Positions 28,257 to 37,947 of a stretch of 64,000 bases of DNA are shown here, piece after piece. A program made the translations under genes and the position numbers. The stretch's first letter is position 1. Every line of letters begins with the position of its first letter. The notes under the pieces were generated by a model that searched no databases, was not told the origin of the DNA, and saw nothing but the letters and a program-made list of their open reading frames with translations. Origin of the DNA: CAWGET01 sp963821715 (GTDB lineage Bacteria; Bacteroidota; Ignavibacteria; Ignavibacteriales; Melioribacteraceae); NCBI GenBank assembly GCA_963821715.1, contig CAWGET010000008.1:164451-228450 (forward strand), given 5' to 3'.

Positions 28257-30833
28257 ATGAAAAATTTATTAGTTATACTTTTAATCCTATCTGTTTTTAT
28301 GCCAAAAGATTTATTGGCGCAAATGAATGAAAAAGAAAAAATTTATTTAGACGAATTTCTCATTCTCGGACCTATCAAAATTTTAATGCCTGTATTTACG
28401 CAGAAAAGCAACGATTCATTTGAAGAAAAAGATTTGCTGCAATTTGAAAATATTTCGGTAGAAGAATTGAATCCTGAAAAGTCAAAAGAAATTTTCATTA
28501 ATGAGAATCAAACTCTTCAATGGGAAGAAAAAACGGGAAAAGAAGTCAGCTTTAATTTTGAAGATAAACATGTTCCGCAAATCATTTATACCGCTGTTTT
28601 TTTAGACGCTGATAGATTTCTGTCAGGAGATCTAAATGTGGAAAGCTGTCAGCTGTTTGAAATATTTCTCGACGGGAAATCTATCGGCAAAAAAGCTTCA
28701 TTCCAAACCGGCAAAAATTGCGAAGCGCAAAGACTTACACAAAAGATAAAGTTGGAAACCGGAAAACATCTTCTCATCATAAAAAGTTTGGGCGATCCTA
28801 AAAACAAAGCGGATTGGAAAATAAAAAGCTCAATTATTTTGGATGACGGATTTTCTTCCGAGAATTTAAATATTACAACCTCATCGGAAATTTACGCAAG
28901 CGTTAGCGAACTGTTGGAAGGATTGAAAACAAACAGCGTTTCAATTTCAGCCGACGGTGAGATAGCTGCCGTAAGTTTATCAAAAGTAAACCCGGAAGGA
29001 AAAAGCGAAGAGTGGATTGAACTTTACGATACGGAAAGCCAAAATTTAATTCAGACACTTCGCGGCGGAGTAAATTTCTCTTCGATTGATTGGGCGCCGG
29101 AAGGAAAGAAATTTGCTTACACAACATCCGACGATAAAAAGAAAACTTTATGGATTACTGACTTAAAAGAAGGCGCGAATTTTCCTCTCCTAAAGGATGT
29201 TGAAAATCTTTCAGGATACATCTGGTCGCCGAACTCCGATTTCATTTTATATTCCGTTACGAATAAATTTGAAGACGAAAATAAAAATCTGAAAAAATTC
29301 AGCGAAATGTCAGACAGGCTTCCTTGGGGCAGAGACAACGATTTTATTTTTTATGTTGATGTGAAATCCGGCTTCAAAAAAAGATTAACAGCGGGAAATT
29401 TGGGAACGAATTTAGCAGATGTTAGTCCCGATGGAAGTAAAATTATATTCTCATCAATAAAACAAGATATTCCCGAACGTCCTTATACCGAGTATAGTTT
29501 TTATATTCTCGACCTCGAAACTATGAAACTCGATTCTCTATTAAGCGATCGATTTTTAAGCGGTGTTTATTGGGGAGCCAATCCAAATAAATTATTATTC
29601 CTCGGCGGGCCTTCGGCTTTCGGCGGAATAGGGAAAAATATTCCCGAAGATAAAATCCCGAACGATTACGACGTTCAGGCGTTTATTTACGATTTGCAGA
29701 CCAAAGAAGTAAATCCCATAACAAAAAATTTTAAGCCGGAAATTTCATCGGCAAGATGGAGTGAACCGGATAAAATTTATATTTCCGTCCTCGAAGAATC
29801 ATACAACAATTTGTATCAATATAATATAGGCAGCAATAAATTTTCGAAAATAGATCTCGGTATTGAAAGTCTTAGCCAAATTGCTTTTGCCGAAAATTCG
29901 CCGCTTGCTGTTTTTACAGGCTCGAGTTCCAATATTCCCGAAAAAGCTTTTCTTTATGATTTTGAATCCGGAGTTTCATCCGTTTTGGTTGATCCGCTCG
30001 AAGGAAAAAATTTCGTTACGGGAAAAGTTGAAGACTGGAATTTTATGGCGGAAAGCGGAGAAGAAATAAAAGGAAGAATTTACTATCCGCCGAATTTTGA
30101 CGCCGATAAAAAATATCCCGCGATAGTTTATTATTACGGCGGCACGAATCCGATTACGCGCGAATTTGAAGGAAGATATCCGAAAAATCTATGGGCGGCG
30201 AACGGCTACATAGTTTACACTCTGCAGCCGAGCGGAGCAACGGGCTTCGGGCAGGAATTTTCCGCTTACCACGTAAACGATTGGGGCGAAGTAACTTCGG
30301 CTCAAATTATAACCGGGACGCAAAAATTTTTAGAAACGCATAATTTTGTCGATCCGGAAAAAGTCGGATGCATCGGCGCTTCTTACGGCGGCTTTATGAC
30401 GATGACTTTAATAACCAAGACCGATATTTTTTCCGCTGCAGTTTCTCACGCGGGAATTAGTAATCTTGCTGATTATTGGGGAGCCGGTTATTGGGGCGTA
30501 ACTTACAGCGCTGTCGCGACCGCGGAAAGTTTTCCGTGGAACAGAAAAGATATTTACGTCGATAAAAGTCCGCTCTTCAACGCCGATAAAATAAATACTC
30601 CGCTGCTTCTGCTTCACGGCGGATCGGATACCAATGTTCCGCCGAATGAAAGCATTCAAATGTTTTCTGCACTAAAAGTTCTGGGCAAAGACGTTGAGTT
30701 TATTGAGGTTCCGGGACAAGACCATTGGATAATGGAATACGGCAAGCGGAAAGAATGGACGAAAACGATCATCGCCTATTTTGATAAATATCTTAAAAAC
30801 CAGCCGCAGTGGTGGGAAGAAATATTTGAATAA
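28257..30833 (+). CDS. Secreted S9-family prolyl oligopeptidase-like peptidase
   Basis: 858 residues with a signal peptide (M-P-K-D-L-L-A-Q). Residues about 200-590 form a beta-propeller with repeated S-P-x-G/W-A-P-E-G-K-x-x-A-Y motifs. Residues about 600-858 are the alpha/beta-hydrolase peptidase domain: S709 in G-A-S-Y-G-G-F, D791 in G-G-S-D-T-N-V-P-P and H823 in Q-D-H-W, giving a complete Ser-Asp-His triad. It should cleave short peptides outside the cytoplasm; DPP IV-like and acylaminoacyl-type members look alike at this level. Divergent from nuoA. Confidence 0.92.
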   Translation: MKNLLVILLILSVFMPKDLLAQMNEKEKIYLDEFLILGPIKILMPVFTQKSNDSFEEKDLLQFENISVEELNPEKSKEIFINENQTLQWEEKTGKEVSFNFEDKHVPQIIYTAVFLDADRFLSGDLNVESCQLFEIFLDGKSIGKKASFQTGKNCEAQRLTQKIKLETGKHLLIIKSLGDPKNKADWKIKSSIILDDGFSSENLNITTSSEIYASVSELLEGLKTNSVSISADGEIAAVSLSKVNPEGKSEEWIELYDTESQNLIQTLRGGVNFSSIDWAPEGKKFAYTTSDDKKKTLWITDLKEGANFPLLKDVENLSGYIWSPNSDFILYSVTNKFEDENKNLKKFSEMSDRLPWGRDNDFIFYVDVKSGFKKRLTAGNLGTNLADVSPDGSKIIFSSIKQDIPERPYTEYSFYILDLETMKLDSLLSDRFLSGVYWGANPNKLLFLGGPSAFGGIGKNIPEDKIPNDYDVQAFIYDLQTKEVNPITKNFKPEISSARWSEPDKIYISVLEESYNNLYQYNIGSNKFSKIDLGIESLSQIAFAENSPLAVFTGSSSNIPEKAFLYDFESGVSSVLVDPLEGKNFVTGKVEDWNFMAESGEEIKGRIYYPPNFDADKKYPAIVYYYGGTNPITREFEGRYPKNLWAANGYIVYTLQPSGATGFGQEFSAYHVNDWGEVTSAQIITGTQKFLETHNFVDPEKVGCIGASYGGFMTMTLITKTDIFSAAVSHAGISNLADYWGAGYWGVTYSAVATAESFPWNRKDIYVDKSPLFNADKINTPLLLLHGGSDTNVPPNESIQMFSALKVLGKDVEFIEVPGQDHWIMEYGKRKEWTKTIIAYFDKYLKNQPQWWEEIFE

Positions 30834-31402
30834 TATTATAAAAAGACATTGCACAAAAAAATTGAACAGAAAAATTAAACAAAAGAATTGAACAGAAGAA
30901 TTGAACAAAAAGATTGAAAAATTGAATTGCAGCAAAAAGCTAGAAAGGAGAAATTTGCTGCAGGCTTTCCGGCCTGCAGATTTTAATTAAGATAATTACC
31001 AAAAGCTGAGAGATTAAAAAACCTTTTTTACATTTTTCATCTGCATCCTCACTTTTAGAAAGTAGGGACGGGATATATCCCATCCCCACCTATAAATCAT
31101 AATTATGAATTATTTTATAAGTGTCAATTTCTTAGTTTCAATAAATTCTCCCGTCTGCATTCTATAAAAATAAACTCCACTAGATAAACCGGCTGCGATG
31201 GTTTGAACTGCATATTAAATATTTTAAAAGACAGAGTTGCATTTTTCAGCTGTAATATCCGAAAAGATCGTAACTGCCAAAATAAACTCATATATAAAAT
31301 TCCACAAGCTTTTAAGCAATTTTAAAAGATATTCTTGTCTTCTCCTTGATTTATTTTTTTTGTTCAGCTACATTTCAATACTCAAAAAATCAAGGTGAAG
31401 AA
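30834..31402. other. Gene-poor gap with tandem repeats, hairpins and a sorting-domain remnant
   Basis: Contains an irregular tandem repeat of 13-15 bp units around ATTGAACA at about 30861-30925; a hairpin with arms CTGCAGGC/GCCTGCAG at 30958-30979 followed by TTTTAATT, a plausible transcript end for the peptidase; a palindrome related to the one after sodA at 31063-31088; and the remnant listed separately. No complete gene is seen before proline dehydrogenase. Confidence 0.6.
31110..31213 (-). pseudogene. Remnant of a T9SS C-terminal sorting domain
   Basis: Minus-strand translation gives A-V-Q-T-I-A-A-G-L-S-S-G-V-Y-F-Y-R-M-Q-T and then E-T-K-K-L-T-L-I-K before a stop. This is the last third of a type IX sorting domain with nothing recognisable upstream. 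It is a decayed gene end, showing a secreted-protein gene was lost here. Confidence 0.7.
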
Positions 31403-32302
31403 GTGAATGCTGTTAATAATCTTATAGTAAACTTCACGAAAGTTCTTCCAAAATCGGTTGTTTACATTTTTGCTAAAAAGTATGTAGCTGGAAATACGTT
31501 AGAAAAGGCGATTGAGGTTGTTAAGGATTTGAATTCGAAAGGAATATTGGCTACGATGGATGTTCTCGGTGAATCAATTAAAACTAAGCAGGAAGCGCTC
31601 GACGCGAAAAATGAATGTCTCAAAGTTTTAGATGCTATTGAAGAACATAATTTGGACTCAAATTTGTCTATTAAACCAACTCAGATGGGATTGGAAATGG
31701 ATAAAAATTTTGGTTACGAGACAATTTCGGAAATAGTAAAAAAAGCAAAAGCTCTTAACAATTTTGTAAGAATTGATATGGAAGATTCGTCAGTTACTCA
31801 AATTACAGTCGATATGTTTAAGCGGCTTCAAAATGAATTTGGGAATGTAGGGATTGTGATTCAGGCGTATTTGCGCAGAACAATTGATGATGTTAAAGAT
31901 TTAAACAAGTCGGGAACAAATTATCGTTTATGTAAAGGTATTTATGTTGAGCCCGAAAAAATTGCTTATAAAGATAGAAAAGAAGTTCAGGATAATTTTC
32001 TGAAATCGCTTGAATTAATGTTGGATAACGGAAACTATGTCGGGATAGCCACGCACGATGATTATCTTGTTGAAGCAGCATATAAAATGATAAAAGAAAA
32101 AAACATCCCGAAAGATAAATTTGAATTTCAGATGCTTTACGGCGTAAAGGAAAATCTGCGCGATAAAATTAATGCCGACGGATACAAAATAAGGATTTAC
32201 GTTCCGTTCGGAGAGCATTGGTATCCGTATTCAATGCGAAGACTTCAGGAAAATCCGCAGCTCGCCTGGTATATTGCCAAAAGTGTTTTTATAAAGAATT
32301 AA
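31403..32302 (+). CDS. Proline dehydrogenase (monofunctional, FAD-dependent)
   Basis: About 299 residues from a GTG at 31403, which follows an AAGGTGAAG ribosome binding site. An ATG-type extension from 31346 encodes a sequence unlike the family, so the later start is preferred. Oxidises proline to pyrroline-5-carboxylate on a TIM barrel. Markers: S-I-K-P-T-Q-M-G, F-V-R-I-D-M-E-D-S, Y-R-L-C-K-G-I-Y-V-E-P, A-T-H-D, F-Q-M-L-Y-G-V and Y-V-P-F-G-E-H-W-Y-P-Y-S-M-R-R-L. The single-domain form pairs with a separate P5C dehydrogenase, which is not in this window. Confidence 0.93.
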   Translation: MNAVNNLIVNFTKVLPKSVVYIFAKKYVAGNTLEKAIEVVKDLNSKGILATMDVLGESIKTKQEALDAKNECLKVLDAIEEHNLDSNLSIKPTQMGLEMDKNFGYETISEIVKKAKALNNFVRIDMEDSSVTQITVDMFKRLQNEFGNVGIVIQAYLRRTIDDVKDLNKSGTNYRLCKGIYVEPEKIAYKDRKEVQDNFLKSLELMLDNGNYVGIATHDDYLVEAAYKMIKEKNIPKDKFEFQMLYGVKENLRDKINADGYKIRIYVPFGEHWYPYSMRRLQENPQLAWYIAKSVFIKN

Positions 32303-32391
32303 AAATCCGGAACTTACACTTTGATAATCGCGGCTTCCCAAGCCGCGGTTTTCCGAATAAATTTTTTGAAATTTTATTATAAGACAACTAA

Positions 32392-33564
32392 ATGAAAATT
32401 AAACTAATCGTTCTATTCTTATTGATTTTAAGCGGACATACTTTTTCGCAATTTGATGAACATTACGTAATCATTTTACCGCAGGGATTATCGCAGCCTC
32501 TGTTAAACGGATACGGAAGTTCGGCAATATTTAATAGCGCGGCAAATGTCGGATTTCTTAATCCCGCAGCGCTCGAAATTTTTAACGAAACTTCAGTCGG
32601 CCTTTCTTATCAATTCGAGCCCGAAATGGAAGATTCCTGGTTTGGATTTAACAGCAAAAGGATAAATAATTTCTTTCCGCAAAGCGCCGGTTTGATATTG
32701 CCCGCCGATAAATTCCGACTCGCTTTTTCGCTGAATCAACTTTATAATAGAAGTTTATATGATCAAATTGAAGTAACAACCGTACTTTTGCCTGACGGAA
32801 CGGGCAAGTATTATGACCTGAATTACAAAACAAAAATTTATAATTATTCGGTCACTACTTCATATTCTTTGACGGATCAATCTTCAAATTCTGGTTTATC
32901 AGTCGGATTAAGAGTAGGGCTTAATAATTTACGCGATAATGAAAAATTTCTTTATTTTGAAATGAACGAATCGATTTACGCTTATGACTTTTCGCTTGGC
33001 GCTGTTTATGCTAAACAAACTTCCGAAAAAAAGTTTTATAGAATTGGTTTATTTTATCGATCCGATTTGAAATTCCGGACAAAAACAAATTATAAGTCGG
33101 ACCGAAGAGAACTCATCCTAGATCCATTTCCCGGCGGCGGCAATGATGAATATATTGAGTTTACCCCTTATAGTCTTGATTTAAAAGCTGATTTACCCGC
33201 GTTTATCCGATTTGATTTAGACGCCGGAGTTTCGGATAATTTAAGAGTAACCGGAAGCATTTCGTATGTTTTATGGAACAAAAGTTACGAAGGATTTGAA
33301 AATCAAATTGAATTTTCGGGCTCTGCGATTTATAATCTAAATAATTATTTTACTCCATCTTTCGGATTTATCTATTCAGATAGAAATTACGAGGAAGACT
33401 TTGCCGAAGGAAATAAAAATTTGAACACATATTTTTTAACGGCCGGCGCAGTTCTGAGATGGAAAAATTTTAGTCTTCATCTGACATTGGCGGATTCTCA
33501 TCTTCTTTCGGGCGATTGGGCGAAACAAACAATCGCTAAAATCGGTTTAGATATTACATTTTGA
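32392..33564 (+). CDS. Outer-membrane beta-barrel protein (FadL/OmpP1-like)
   Basis: 390 residues: signal peptide (S-G-H-T-F-S-Q), an N-terminal segment with A-A-N-V-G-F-L-N-P-A-A-L, then alternating amphipathic strands ending in G-L-D-I-T-F, an aromatic C-terminus typical of barrels inserted by BAM. The N-P-A-x-L motif near the start is characteristic of FadL/TodX-type hydrophobic-compound transporters and the PorV-like branch used with T9SS. Which of these applies is not decidable from sequence alone. It stands alone, followed by tsaD after about 30 bp. Confidence 0.7.
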   Translation: MKIKLIVLFLLILSGHTFSQFDEHYVIILPQGLSQPLLNGYGSSAIFNSAANVGFLNPAALEIFNETSVGLSYQFEPEMEDSWFGFNSKRINNFFPQSAGLILPADKFRLAFSLNQLYNRSLYDQIEVTTVLLPDGTGKYYDLNYKTKIYNYSVTTSYSLTDQSSNSGLSVGLRVGLNNLRDNEKFLYFEMNESIYAYDFSLGAVYAKQTSEKKFYRIGLFYRSDLKFRTKTNYKSDRRELILDPFPGGGNDEYIEFTPYSLDLKADLPAFIRFDLDAGVSDNLRVTGSISYVLWNKSYEGFENQIEFSGSAIYNLNNYFTPSFGFIYSDRNYEEDFAEGNKNLNTYFLTAGAVLRWKNFSLHLTLADSHLLSGDWAKQTIAKIGLDITF

Positions 33565-33594
33565 TTTGAGAAATTTAATATAGTTTAGGATTTG

Positions 33595-34622
33595 ATGATA
33601 ACTCTTGGAATAGAAACTTCGTGCGACGAAACTTCCGTAGCCATTTTAGAGGACAATAAATTAAAGTCTAATCTAATCTCTTCGCAGCATTTTCATGCGA
33701 ATTACGGCGGAGTTGTGCCGGAGCTTTCCAGCCGTGCTCATCTGCAAATTGTTTCTCCGCTGCTTCGTCAGTCGTTAAAAGAAGCCGGCCTATAAAATTG
33801 AAGACGTCGATGTAGTTTCAGCGACCGCCGGTCCCGGATTGATAGGAGCTTTGCTGGTCGGCTTGAACTTTGCCAAAGGACTTTCGCTCGCACAGAAAAA
33901 ACCTTTCATTCCGGTAAATCATATTGAAGGACATATTTTTTCGGGATTTTTGATGGATGAAAAACCGGAATTCCCATTCTTAAGTCTTGTAGTTTCCGGC
34001 GGTCATACGCTTCTTCTTCTTGTTAAAAATGATTTAGAAATTTATAAACTCGGCTCAACAATTGACGACGCGGCCGGCGAAGCGTTCGATAAAGTGGCAA
34101 AAATGTTAAATCTTGGTTATCCGGGCGGACCGAAAATTCAGGAATATGCCGAAAAGGGGAATGAGGACGCGATCGATTTTCCGGTAGCGCAATTAAAAAC
34201 TCCTTACGATTTTTCATTCAGCGGATTGAAAACCGCGGTCCTTCGTTACGCTCAAAAAAATTACGATGGAGATATTCCGGATGAAAGATTTGCCCGATAT
34301 CACAGCTTCGTTTCAAAAAGCCGTCTCCGATGCTTTAACAAGAAGAGTTAAAAAAGCTTTAAAAAATTATTCCGTAAAGTCGATTTCAATTGTGGGCGGT
34401 GTTGCGGCAAATAAAAAAATAAAAAATGAATTACAGGAAATATCCAAAAAATTTAACAAAAAATTGATTGTTCCCGATCTTCAATTCTGCGGCGATAATG
34501 CGGCGATGATCGCGTATCGCGGATACAAACTTCACCAAGCCGGTAAAAAATACGGCCTCGATTCTAATGCCTTTCCGGCTCTTCCGAGAGATATTTTTCT
34601 ACCTATTGCCGATTTCAAATAA
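33595..34622 (+). CDS. tsaD: tRNA threonylcarbamoyladenosine transferase TsaD, split by two frameshifts
   Basis: Three segments in successive frames (33595-33795, about 33788-34351, about 34277-34622) together make a full TsaD of about 340 residues. It transfers the threonylcarbamoyl group to A37 of ANN-decoding tRNAs. Seen: G-I-E-T-S-C-D-E-T-S-V-A-I, H-I-E-G-H metal-binding pair, S-G-G-H-T-L-L, D-D-A-A-G-E-A-F-D-K and V-G-G-V-A-A-N-K. Removing one C near 33789 gives K-E-A-G-Y-K-I-E-D-V-D. Removing one T near 34284 gives D-E-R-L-P-D-I-T-A-S-F. TsaD is essential in most bacteria, so sequence errors are more likely than loss. Confidence 0.88.
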
Positions 34623-34623
34623 A

Positions 34624-34648
34624 AAAGGCTGCCAAATTGGCAGCCTTT
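34624..34648. terminator. Bidirectional terminator between tsaD and rpoD
   Basis: Arms AAAGGCTGCCAA and TTGGCAGCCTTT form a perfect hairpin flanked by A-run and T-run, directly after tsaD and 22 bp before the rpoD stop codon on the other strand. Suitable for stopping both convergent transcripts. Confidence 0.85.
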
Positions 34649-34670
34649 CTTATAATTATGGTGAAATAAA

Positions 34671-35531
34671 TTATCCTAAATAAGCCATTAAATTTTTACT
34701 TCTCGAAGCGTGTCTTAATCGTCTCAAAGCTTTCTCTTTAATCTGGCGCACTCGTTCTCTCGTTAAATTAAGTATCTCACCAATTTCTTCCAAAGTAGCG
34801 GAATATTCTGTATTTATTCCATAATATAATCTTATAACTGTTGCTTCTTTCTCGGAAAGAGTAGAAATCGCTCTTTCAATTTCTTCTTTTAACGATTCAA
34901 CCATAAGTTCGCTGTCAGGCGTCGGCTGATCGTTATTCGGAATCACATCCAGCAAATTACTTTTGCTGTCTTCGCTGTCTGAAAAAGGAGCGTTTACGGA
35001 AACGTGTCTTCCCGAATTTTTAAGCGCCTGCGAAATCTCGTCTTCATTCATTTCCAGTTCTTTGGAAAGTTCCTCTGTGGTCGGTTTTCTTTCCAATTCC
35101 TGTTCTAATCTTGCGGCTACTTTTATAATTTTATTCAGGTCGCCGACTCTGTTAAGCGGAAGCCGAACCATTCTCGATTGATCGGCAATTGCCTGCAAAA
35201 TTGATTGGCGAATCCACCAAACCGCGTAAGAAATAAATTTAAATCCACGTGTTTCGTCAAATTTTTTGGCGGCTTTTATTAATCCCAAATTTCCTTCATT
35301 TATTAAATCGCCTAAGGAAAGACCTTTGTTCTGATACTGCTTTGCTACGCTGACTACAAATCGTAAATTGGCTTTTGTCAATTTTTCCAAAGCTAATTGA
35401 TCGCCTTCTCTAATTCTCGTAGCTAATTCAATTTCCTCTTCCGGCGTAATAAGATCAACTTTTCCTATCTCTTGCAAATATTTGTCTAACGATTGACTTT
35501 CCCTATTCGTATATTGCTTTGAAATTTGCAA
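34671..35531 (-). CDS. rpoD: Primary RNA polymerase sigma factor (RpoD/SigA type)
   Basis: 286 residues without region 1.1, the short form usual in Bacteroidota and relatives. Region 1.2 is visible in L-D-K-Y-L-Q-E-I-G-K-V, region 2 in N-L-R-F-V-V-S-V-A-K-Q-Y-Q and K-F-I-S-Y-A-V-W-W-I-R-Q-S-I, and region 4.2 in A-T-L-E-E-I-G-E-I-L-N-L-T-R-E-R-V-R-Q-I-K. This identifies the housekeeping sigma factor, so promoters here are probably of the Bacteroidota type rather than strict TTGACA/TATAAT. Confidence 0.93.
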   Translation of the reverse strand: MQISKQYTNRESQSLDKYLQEIGKVDLITPEEEIELATRIREGDQLALEKLTKANLRFVVSVAKQYQNKGLSLGDLINEGNLGLIKAAKKFDETRGFKFISYAVWWIRQSILQAIADQSRMVRLPLNRVGDLNKIIKVAARLEQELERKPTTEELSKELEMNEDEISQALKNSGRHVSVNAPFSDSEDSKSNLLDVIPNNDQPTPDSELMVESLKEEIERAISTLSEKEATVIRLYYGINTEYSATLEEIGEILNLTRERVRQIKEKALRRLRHASRSKNLMAYLG

Positions 35532-35726
35532 TTAAACCTCCTTTAAAAATTATTTTGTGAAAATAAACATTTACATCATTTGAAATTAAATGTTATATTT
35601 CCAAAAATTTATTACAAGTACAAATTATATTTGTTCCACTTAAAGTAAAAATTTACTTTTTGGTAAATTCAAAATCATTTAAAATATAATTAATCCAGAT
35701 CAAAATCAATTGATAAATTTGTCCCT

Positions 35727-36086
35727 ATGGAAAACATCAAGAAAAACCTTGTTGAATTGAATAAAAATGATGATTGGCAGAATCTACAGAACGATACTTC
35801 ATATTCGAACATGATTATATTTAAGTTTAGCCCGTTTTGTTCCATAAGTTCCCGCGCGGAAAAGTATTTTATGCGCTGGTTTGAAGAATTGATCGATTCG
35901 GCGAGTGTGCTGGCGGTTAAGGTAGACGTAGTTTCAGCCAGAAGTGTAAGCCGACAAATTGCCCGGGATCTCGAGATTCAGCATGAATCTCCACAAATAA
36001 TACTGCTTGATAGCCAAAAAGAAGTAATTTGGAGTGCAAGCCATTTTGAAATAACAGAAGAATCTCTTAATTCACAATTAAACTGA
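35727..36086 (+). CDS. YtxJ-like bacillithiol system redox protein
   Basis: 119 residues of a single-cysteine thioredoxin fold. The motif F-S-P-F-C-S-I-S-S matches the monothiol C-P-I-S of YtxJ. The V-D-V-V-S-A-R-S-V-S-R-Q-I-A segment and H-E-S-P-Q-I-I-L-L with cis-Pro are family hallmarks, as is the ending I-W-S-A-S-H-F-E-I-T. YtxJ is proposed to act as a bacilliredoxin-type reductant of protein-bacillithiol disulfides, which implies that this organism makes bacillithiol. Six bases separate it from the dipeptidase gene. Confidence 0.85.
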   Translation: MENIKKNLVELNKNDDWQNLQNDTSYSNMIIFKFSPFCSISSRAEKYFMRWFEELIDSASVLAVKVDVVSARSVSRQIARDLEIQHESPQIILLDSQKEVIWSASHFEITEESLNSQLN

Positions 36087-36092
36087 TAGAAT

Positions 36093-37310
36093 ATGAAAAA
36101 CATTATTTTTTTCGCTGTAATTTCATTTCTTTTTGCTTCGTGCGCTGCTTCCGATGAAAATAAAATAGACGAGCGCGTTAATAAAATTCACGATGATATT
36201 ATAAGTTTAGATTCTCACACGGATACTCCGTTACGTCTCGTCCGTGATAAAAGTTTTGATCTAGCGGAATATCATGAAAATTATGGAAAGATAGATCTTC
36301 CGCGAATGAAGGAAGGAAGACTCGACGCGGTTTTCTTCGGAGTTTTTCTTGGGCAGGGGAAACGGGATAAAGAGGGGAAAATGAAAGCGAAAGAGAGAGC
36401 TTTAAATATAATTTCCGTCATAGATTCATCCTTAAATGCTAATAAAAAATTGACGGCTAAAGCTTTATCTGCGTCCGACGCCGAAAAAATAAAAAAAGAG
36501 AATAAGGCGGCTGTTTATCTCGGAATGGAAAACGGTTATCCGGTAGGGACTGATCTGTTGAACGTTAAAGAATTTTACGATCTCGGAGTTAGATACATAA
36601 CGCTCTGCCATTCGGAAAACAATGATATCTGCGATTCTTCTACTGATCCTGACGGACCGGAATTTAACGGATTGAGTAAGTTCGGCGAAGAAGTAGTGAA
36701 GGAGATGAATAAATTAGGAATGATGGTGGATATTTCTCACGTTTCGGATTCTACTTTTTATGATGTGCTGAAGATTTCCAAAGTCCCGGTAATTGCGTCT
36801 CATTCCAACGCTCGCGAATTGCGCGATCATCCGAGAAATATTTCCGATGATATGCTGAAAGCCCTGGCTCACAACGACGGAGTTATACAGGTCTGTTTAC
36901 TGACTGATTATATTATTAAAACCGAACCAAATCCGGAATTGGAAAAAGCGCTCGATTCTCTGCGTAACGAATATTCCGAATATCCTAATCTTTCAGAAGA
37001 GAGAAGAAAAAAAATGTATGCCGAGTGGGAAGAAGTAAATAATCGGTATGACAAAAAACTCGCAACAGTTAAAGATCTTGTCGATCATATCGATCATGTT
37101 GTGAAAGTTGCCGGAATTGATCACGTCGGCATCGGCTCCGATTTTGACGGCGGCGGAGAATTGAAAGACTGTTACGATATAAGCGGAATGAAAAATATTA
37201 CAAAAGAACTAATCTCTCGTGGATATTCCGACGATGAAATTGAAAAAATTTGGGGCGGAAATTTTTTAAGAGTATTTGAGGAAGTTGAAAGGGGAGCAGA
37301 GAAGATTTAA
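36093..37310 (+). CDS. Membrane dipeptidase, peptidase family M19, lipoprotein
   Basis: 405 residues. The signal sequence ends in a lipobox (L-F-A-S-C-A-A), so it is lipid-anchored. Zinc ligands of the renal dipeptidase fold: S-H-T-D (HxD) at the start of the barrel, E in A-V-Y-L-G-M-E-N-G, H in D-I-S-H-V-S and H in I-A-S-H-S-N-A-R. The ending G-S-D-F-D-G-G and W-G-G-N-F-L-R-V is diagnostic. It hydrolyses dipeptides, possibly including those with D-residues. May be co-transcribed with the upstream YtxJ-like gene. Confidence 0.94.
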   Translation: MKNIIFFAVISFLFASCAASDENKIDERVNKIHDDIISLDSHTDTPLRLVRDKSFDLAEYHENYGKIDLPRMKEGRLDAVFFGVFLGQGKRDKEGKMKAKERALNIISVIDSSLNANKKLTAKALSASDAEKIKKENKAAVYLGMENGYPVGTDLLNVKEFYDLGVRYITLCHSENNDICDSSTDPDGPEFNGLSKFGEEVVKEMNKLGMMVDISHVSDSTFYDVLKISKVPVIASHSNARELRDHPRNISDDMLKALAHNDGVIQVCLLTDYIIKTEPNPELEKALDSLRNEYSEYPNLSEERRKKMYAEWEEVNNRYDKKLATVKDLVDHIDHVVKVAGIDHVGIGSDFDGGGELKDCYDISGMKNITKELISRGYSDDEIEKIWGGNFLRVFEEVERGAEKI

Positions 37311-37851
37311 TTTAATCTGTGGAGAATTCCTCCACAGATTCCCGCTGAATGTTTCTCCATTTATTACCGATTAAAATTGAACGAACTCACTAAGGGATTC
37401 TTTTTACAGCCCCAGATCTTCAGAGCCAGTGTGAAAATTTAAAAGACTAAAAGCAAACTCACCCTAAATCCCTCTCTTAAAAAGAGAGGGATTTTTAATA
37501 AGCTTTTTTCCCCTTCTCTTTATAAGAGAAGGGGCCGGGGGATGAGTTCAAAGCTAAAACCATATCTCGTAAATTCAAGGTTTAGAGTCGCTTGTTAAAC
37601 AAAAAAATTCAAAACATCATTTTGTCCAATGCTTTTGACATAGAGCCAATTATAAATATTACGGAACAATCGTTTTAGTTATTTCTATAATAAGATGTAG
37701 CCAAGGGAACCTAATATTACTCTCTGCGTCTAAAATCGAGAAAAAAATATTTATTAATCGAGGTTGGAAATGAAAAGTAATATTTTTGCAGCCGTTCTCG
37801 GGTAATCTTACTTTTAAATTCGGATCTTTCTAATCCTGTAAAAAATTCTCT
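37311..37851. repeat. Gene-free gap with three strong hairpins
   Basis: Hairpins: AATCTGTGGAG/CTCCACAGATT at 37314-37340 directly after the dipeptidase stop, likely its terminator; AATCCCTCTCTT/AAGAGAGGGATT at 37467-37493; and CCCCTTCTCTT/AAGAGAAGGGG at 37510-37534. The second and third form a pair of the kind seen in dispersed REP-like elements. The remaining AT-rich 300 bp hold nothing recognisable. Confidence 0.6.
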
Positions 37852-37917
37852 TGACTTTTTTGTACTATGATATTATGTTACCTACCGGTCGGTAAAAAAT
37901 TACCTACCGGTAGTTAT
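37852..37917 (+). promoter_or_regulatory. Promoter with double TetR-type operator upstream of the efflux operon
   Basis: A TTGACT-like -35 element (near 37851-37856) and a TATGAT/TATTAT-rich segment are followed by two near-identical inverted repeats. These are TTACCTACCGGTCGGTAA at 37878-37895 and TTACCTACCGGTAGTTAT at 37900-37917, the latter with a perfect CTACCGGTAG core. They are 22 bp apart, two helical turns, so two dimers could bind one face of the DNA. Such CCGGT-centred repeats are typical TetR-family operators. The adjacent TetR gene suggests autorepression. Confidence 0.75.
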
Positions 37918-37947
37918 GAAATAAAACAAACTAAGCGGTAAAAAGAA

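Noticed and set aside
31346..31402. Upstream start for proline dehydrogenase
   Set aside because: The added residues do not resemble the family and lack a ribosome binding site. The GTG at 31403 has one.
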